A DNA stretch of 64,000 nucleotides from G965230615 sp965230615 (GTDB taxonomy: Bacteria > Pseudomonadota > Gammaproteobacteria > HTCC5015). The stretch spans positions 2,356,001 through 2,420,000 of the forward strand of contig OZ246012.1 of NCBI GenBank assembly GCA_965230615.1, written 5' to 3'. The notes under the pieces were generated by a model. The model was not told where the DNA came from, made no database searches, and saw nothing but the letters and a program-made list of their open reading frames with translations. This document shows positions 60,083 to 64,000 of this stretch, piece after piece; position 1 is the first letter of the stretch, and the number at the start of each line of letters is the position of its first letter. A program made the translations under genes and the position numbers.

Positions 60083-60829
60083 TTAACCTCCGGTCACTAT
60101 AGAATCCCATTTAAAAGAGCGCTCTACACGCTTTAAGCCCCGCTCACGCGGATTAACACCCACCAGGATATTCTGCGGTGTAAAATCTCCAGGCACTGTT
60201 AATTGACCCTCTAAACTCAAAAAGTTCTTAAACCTAAACGCCAATGCTTTCTCACTATTATTAATCAAGTCTTTTGCGTATAGCCGGGTCGTTCTGCCAT
60301 CCTGCAAACCCACTACCTCCACACTGACATTGCCTGACGCCAAGCGGTTACGATTGCGGCGCTGGGCAAGCACCACTTTATAACCATACTGGCTCTTGCC
60401 TTTATTACTCATTTGCACACCTAAAATCTGCAAACCTGGTTCCAATTCAGCTGGCGTTAATAGGCTTCTGTAAAACACTAACTCTTCTTTTAGCTCCAGT
60501 ATTTCTTCATTTAACTGACGTAGTTTACCAGTAACCTGCTCATTCGCAGTTGCGTCAATTTCACTATCGCTCGCCAACTGGGCATTTTCGAGTGTCAGCT
60601 CATCGATACGGCTATTGAGTATGACAATTTGATCATTCAGGCCCTGCGTTTCCACAGCGGCCGCCTCTGAATCAAAGCCTCCCTGATAACGTCCATATTC
60701 AAATATGACTGCCCCAAAAATCAACATGCCTATCAGACCTATTGCAATACCCGCTTTGGTCTTGACTGGGTTATGAGGCCTTACCAGGAACTCACCACTT
60801 TTACTAAACTGATTGTGTTTTTTCTTCAA
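60083..60829 (-). CDS. DUF6776-type membrane protein with coiled coil
   Basis: This is a 248-residue protein with one membrane segment (about 26-44, IAIGLIGMLIFGAVIFEYG). A coiled-coil region follows (about 58-115: LNDQIVILNSRIDELTLENAQL and LRQLNEEILELKEELVFYRSLL), then a globular C-terminal part with GLQILGVQM, YKVVLAQRRN and VEVVGLQDGRTTRL. The function is unknown. It is directly upstream of the bactofilin gene (2-base gap), so the two proteins are probably made together and may interact at the membrane. Such pairs are found next to argC in related genomes. Confidence 0.85.
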   Translation of the reverse strand: MKKKHNQFSKSGEFLVRPHNPVKTKAGIAIGLIGMLIFGAVIFEYGRYQGGFDSEAAAVETQGLNDQIVILNSRIDELTLENAQLASDSEIDATANEQVTGKLRQLNEEILELKEELVFYRSLLTPAELEPGLQILGVQMSNKGKSQYGYKVVLAQRRNRNRLASGNVSVEVVGLQDGRTTRLYAKDLINNSEKALAFRFKNFLSLEGQLTVPGDFTPQNILVGVNPRERGLKRVERSFKWDSIVTGG

Positions 60830-60866
60830 TTGGCTTTACCGTGTTTAAGAGCTGCCCATGTGCAGT

Positions 60867-61895
60867 CTAAGGCCATACAGCTGCTTGCTGCAAACCTGTA
60901 GACTCATTCAAATCAAACATAATGTTCATATTTTGCACAGCTTGCCCTGCAGCACCTTTCACAAGATTATCTTCAACGGCTAATACCACCACTGTCGCCT
61001 CATTAGGTTGATGTACAGCTAAGCGGCAACTATTTGCCCCCCGCACACTACTGGTTGCCGGGTGGGAGCCTGCTGGCATCACGTCAACAAACTGTTCATC
61101 ACGATAATAATCTTCATAAACAGCCTGCAGATCAACATCCTTTGCCAGCAATTGCGCATACAGCGTAGCATGAATTCCTCTAATCATGGGCACCAAGTGC
61201 GGTACAAATACCAGGCGATGCGCCTGATTGGTCACAGAATTCAGTGTTTGTACAATTTCTGGCTGATGGCGATGCCCTGGCACAGCATAGGCCCGAAAAT
61301 CCTCAGCAACTTCAGCAAATAAATTGGCGACTTTAGCCTGTCGCCCTGCGCCACTCACACCAGACTTAGCATCAGCAATCAAGCTATCTTTATCAACCAA
61401 GTTATGTGCCAACAAAGGCAAAAAGCCTAAGCTCACAGCTGTCGGATAACAGCCTGGGTTAGCTACCAGGCGTGCTGCACGAATTTGCTCGCGGTTAAGC
61501 TCTGGCAAGCCGTATACGGCTTCAGCCAATAAGTCAGGGCAGGCATGCTCCTGACCATAATATTGCGCCCATACTTGAGGGTCTTTGATACGAAAGTCTG
61601 CCGCCAAATCAATCACTCGTACCCCAGCAGCCAGCAAGGCCTTAGCCATCGTCATGGCAATGCCATTGGGGGTTGCAAAAAATACGACATCACAGCTCAT
61701 TAAGGCCTGATCATCTGGCTCAGCAAAGGCCAATGCCAACTTGCCTCGCAAGCTGGGGTATAGCTCGCTTACTGGCATGCCTGCATTTGCTCTAGATGTA
61801 ATAACCTTGAGCGCTATATCCGGATGCCCTACCAATAAGCGCAATAGCTCCGCCCCGGTATAACCTGAACCCCCAACAATACCAACACTAATCAT
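60867..61895 (-). CDS. argC: N-acetyl-gamma-glutamyl-phosphate reductase
   Basis: ArgC reduces N-acetylglutamyl phosphate with NADPH, the third step of arginine synthesis. The NADP site is GIVGGSGYTGAELLRLL near the start and the catalytic C149 is in VANPGCYPTAVSLGF. SGVSGAGRQ and the active-site His region YAVPGHRHQPEI follow. The 342 residues are normal for the long form. No ArgR box was recognised. It heads the minus-strand argC - DUF6776 - bactofilin - erpA set. A 410-base gap follows to the divergent oxidoreductase gene. Confidence 0.96.
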   Translation of the reverse strand: MISVGIVGGSGYTGAELLRLLVGHPDIALKVITSRANAGMPVSELYPSLRGKLALAFAEPDDQALMSCDVVFFATPNGIAMTMAKALLAAGVRVIDLAADFRIKDPQVWAQYYGQEHACPDLLAEAVYGLPELNREQIRAARLVANPGCYPTAVSLGFLPLLAHNLVDKDSLIADAKSGVSGAGRQAKVANLFAEVAEDFRAYAVPGHRHQPEIVQTLNSVTNQAHRLVFVPHLVPMIRGIHATLYAQLLAKDVDLQAVYEDYYRDEQFVDVMPAGSHPATSSVRGANSCRLAVHQPNEATVVVLAVEDNLVKGAAGQAVQNMNIMFDLNESTGLQQAAVWP

Positions 61896-62309
61896 TTATT
61901 TACCCAACCTCCTTCAAACAATGGGTATTTGATCGTTTTCGCTCTATCTGGCTTCCGTAATAAAAGCTAAGAAATAAGCAACAAAGCAAAGGCCTAGGTC
62001 TTTACTAGGCCAGTTTACAAAAAACCTCAAAGTAATACTTCTATCTACCGCTAGCTGAGACAAGAAGCAACTGGAAATGGTCAATTCTGCGAATCAATCT
62101 AATTCTTTACATAAGTATACTATGTTTACTTGCAAAGTTATAAAGCCCGCAACAAGCAAGCTATATGGCTTTGCTGAAGCTACAACGCTAAAGCCCAGCT
62201 TATGCGTAGAAAATTACCTTATTGAGCCCCAGTATTACGTAGATTCAGACGAGGCAAATACATATAATGTTAAAAGGATAAACAGCAATGCCCCATAAAG
62301 GCTCCGCAA
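61896..62309. other. Divergent intergenic region with a hairpin
   Basis: This gap between argC and the oxidoreductase gene holds a 7-bp stem-loop (61991-62011). A 73-codon frame on the plus strand (62077-62298) is not convincing and ends 12 bases before the oxidoreductase start. Confidence 0.45.
61991..62011. repeat. GGCCTAG/CTAGGCC hairpin upstream of argC
   Basis: GGCCTAG (61991-61997) and CTAGGCC (62005-62011) are perfectly complementary with a 7-base loop, about 100 bases upstream of the argC start. It might be an operator or leader structure. Confidence 0.4.
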
Positions 62310-64000
62310 ATGTCTACACGCTATAAAATTGCCATTATTGGTGCTGGCCCAGGGGGTCTCAGTGCGGCCGGACACGCGGCCGACCAAAATATCCCTCATA
62401 TCCTGCTGGAAAGCACAGCTCATATAGCAAACACCATCCACGAATACCAAAAAGGCAAACATGTTATGGCCGAACCCATGACCCTGCCTTTACGTAGCCC
62501 ACTGGACTTTGCAGCCAATAAACGAGAAACAATACTCTCGACCTGGCAACGCCAGATCGCTGAACACAATATCAACATCCAATACAACAGCGAAGTTATT
62601 GCTGTCGAAGGCGAGTATGAGAACTACACAATCTCACTCAAAAGCGGTCAAACCATCTATGCTGACAATGTTATCCTGGCTATTGGTTTGCAAGGCAATC
62701 CTCGAAAGCTGGATATTGAAGGTGGCAACAACCCAAGCGTGCAATATACCTTGGATGACCCGCAGGCTTATAAAGACGAGCTGATTGCCGTAATTGGCGC
62801 CGGCGATGCTGCTATTGAAAATGCGATTGCCCTGGCCAAACAGAACACGGTATTTATCATTAATCGTCGTGATGAGTTTGCCCGCGCCAAAGAAGCCAAC
62901 CGTGAACTTGTCCTTGAGCAGATTCAGACTGAGCAACTACAGTGCTTTTATAATGCCAAGCCAGCCCGCCTAGAAAAAATTACCGGCAGCGACAACAAAA
63001 TCAGCCTGGTCCTTGATACCGATGAAGGTGAAGCGGCACTGGTCTGTAATCGTATTATTGCCCGGCTGGGTGCAATACCGCCTCGCCAGTTCGTGCAAAA
63101 CTGTGGTATCAAATTCCCCAGCAAGGATATCAATGCTGTCCCAGAGCTTAGCTCCAAATATGAAACCAATATGCCTGGCATTTATATTATTGGCGCTCTC
63201 GGTGGCTACCCATTGATAAAACAATGCATGAATCAGGGGTATGAAGTTGTTGAGTACATTTTGGGGCACAATGTAGAACCCGCAGATGAACCATTGCTAC
63301 AGGCAAAATGTGATCAATTACCTGACAAGCCATCGGTTAAACAGGTTTTAAACCAAATCCGCAAAAGCCTACCGCTGTTTAATAATCTAACCACATTACA
63401 ACTGCGCGAATTCTTACTCGACAGCCAGCTACATGCACTCAAAGCGGACAGTACAATTTTTGAAGTCAATGACTACACGAATACTTTTTACAGTATTATC
63501 AGTGGTGAAGTAAGAATCATTATCGACCCAGAGCGACCCAAAAAAGCAATCACGTTGAAGCAGGGTCAATTCTTTGGTGAAATGGGACTTATTTCAGGTC
63601 GTCGTCGTTCGGCCACCGCTATCGCCGGTGCCAATTGTTTATTGTTGGAAACCCCGCGCAATTCAATGAACAAACTGATTAACTCTGTTGCAGCGGTCAA
63701 AAGAGTTATTGACGAAGCTTTTATTTCGCGAACACTACAAGCACATTTTGCCCCCAATGCCTCACCAGACCTATTAAATGAAGTCGTGCATACTTGCCAG
63801 CTAAATGAGTATAAATCTGGCGAAACCGTCTTTAAAGAAGGCGATGAGGCTCACTCCTTACATTTAGTGCGCAAAGGCTCTCTAACAGTGTCTCGGCATA
63901 TTGGAGAGAGAGACATTGTCCTGTCTTATGTGCCAGCGGGAAACTATGTCGGTGAAATGGGTGTTATGGGTGATGGCAAACGTTCCGCAACCGTTAGAGC
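62310..64000 (+). CDS. NAD(P)/FAD-binding oxidoreductase fused to cyclic-nucleotide-binding domains (partial at window end)
   Basis: The frame runs open from ATG 62310 (AAGG upstream) to the window end, at least 563 residues. The N-terminal 310 residues are a two-Rossmann oxidoreductase of the YpdA/thioredoxin-reductase-like type: FAD-type GAGPGG at 11-16 and a second nucleotide motif IAVIGAGDAAIENA near 160-174. A family stretch, MPGIYIIGALGGYPLIKQCMNQG, ends it. Then come two cNMP-binding (CAP_ED-like) beta-barrels: about 355-470 (FYSIISGEVRII..KQGQFFGEMGLISGRRRSATA) and about 480 to the end (SLHLVRKGSLTVSRH..YVGEMGVMGDGKRSATV). The GEMG and R-S-A-T motifs are those of phosphate-binding cassettes. 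The C-terminus is missing. A link between redox and cAMP-type signalling is inference. Confidence 0.85.
   Translation, partial: MSTRYKIAIIGAGPGGLSAAGHAADQNIPHILLESTAHIANTIHEYQKGKHVMAEPMTLPLRSPLDFAANKRETILSTWQRQIAEHNINIQYNSEVIAVEGEYENYTISLKSGQTIYADNVILAIGLQGNPRKLDIEGGNNPSVQYTLDDPQAYKDELIAVIGAGDAAIENAIALAKQNTVFIINRRDEFARAKEANRELVLEQIQTEQLQCFYNAKPARLEKITGSDNKISLVLDTDEGEAALVCNRIIARLGAIPPRQFVQNCGIKFPSKDINAVPELSSKYETNMPGIYIIGALGGYPLIKQCMNQGYEVVEYILGHNVEPADEPLLQAKCDQLPDKPSVKQVLNQIRKSLPLFNNLTTLQLREFLLDSQLHALKADSTIFEVNDYTNTFYSIISGEVRIIIDPERPKKAITLKQGQFFGEMGLISGRRRSATAIAGANCLLLETPRNSMNKLINSVAAVKRVIDEAFISRTLQAHFAPNASPDLLNEVVHTCQLNEYKSGETVFKEGDEAHSLHLVRKGSLTVSRHIGERDIVLSYVPAGNYVGEMGVMGDGKRSATVR

Noticed and set aside
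62077..62298. 73-codon plus-strand frame just upstream of the oxidoreductase-CNBD gene
   Set aside because: No ribosome binding site, no recognisable motif and no family character. More likely non-coding leader sequence.
1..64000. tRNA, rRNA, insertion sequence, prophage or attachment site
   Set aside because: The gaps were read for tRNA T-loop sequences, transposase motifs and integrase motifs; none was convincing. A tRNA scan would settle the RNA question.

Overview
The window looks like chromosomal DNA of a free-living, probably marine gammaproteobacterium of the Pseudomonas/Cellvibrionales kind. Two gene orders support this. The left end has accC - prmA - zinc-ribbon/DUF3426 - dusB - fis - purH, and the right end has tyrS - M23 peptidase - anmK / erpA - bactofilin - DUF6776 - argC. 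Both resemble arrangements known from pseudomonad-type genomes. This assignment is inference from gene order and protein character. I see no rRNA, tRNA, CRISPR array, insertion sequence or prophage.

Left part (1-14.5 kb): housekeeping genes. The end of accC is followed by prmA, an outer-membrane barrel gene on the other strand, a DUF3426 membrane protein, dusB overlapping fis, and purH. purD lies about 5 kb downstream of purH, and the gap holds accessory genes: a DUF4124 protein, an aberrant APS-kinase-like protein, an AbgT-type transporter, glyoxalase I and another VOC protein. purD and rho converge on an array of five hairpins spaced 36-37 bp apart. Most of the array acts as successive terminators for rho. 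trxA lies upstream of rho on the same strand.

Middle part (15-30.4 kb): galE with a VanZ-like membrane protein, then a five-gene same-strand cluster (17277-23044) of GNAT, alpha/beta hydrolase with a Cys nucleophile, methyltransferase, fumarate-reductase-like flavoprotein and SDR. It looks like a small tailoring pathway of unknown product and is the best candidate here for an undescribed system. Next come a histone-H1/AlgP-like Lys/Ala/Pro-rich protein, a pair of exported thioredoxin-fold proteins, an M1 aminopeptidase lipoprotein, an orphan GspC-like protein and a MerR regulator with its own operator.

Accessory part (30.4-54.4 kb): an AT-rich 1-kb gap with repeated LacI-type motifs, a CapA-like lipoprotein, a textbook Fur-controlled promoter before a small unknown gene, an SprA-related putative metalloprotease, glpK, an LpxL-type acyltransferase, a membrane-bound AraC-type regulator, LysR with two aldo/keto reductases, PhzF plus SrkA, a DUF1461-like membrane protein, a retropepsin-TPR protein, a sugar symporter with an intracellular GH3 glucosidase, a NERD-like protein, an AlkA-type glycosylase and a secreted beta-helix protein.

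Right part (54.4-64 kb): the conserved tyrS-to-argC block, then a nucleotide-binding oxidoreductase fused to two cyclic-nucleotide-binding-like domains, cut by the window end. Start codons were chosen from visible ribosome binding sites where possible. Function calls come from recognising motifs by eye, not from database searches.
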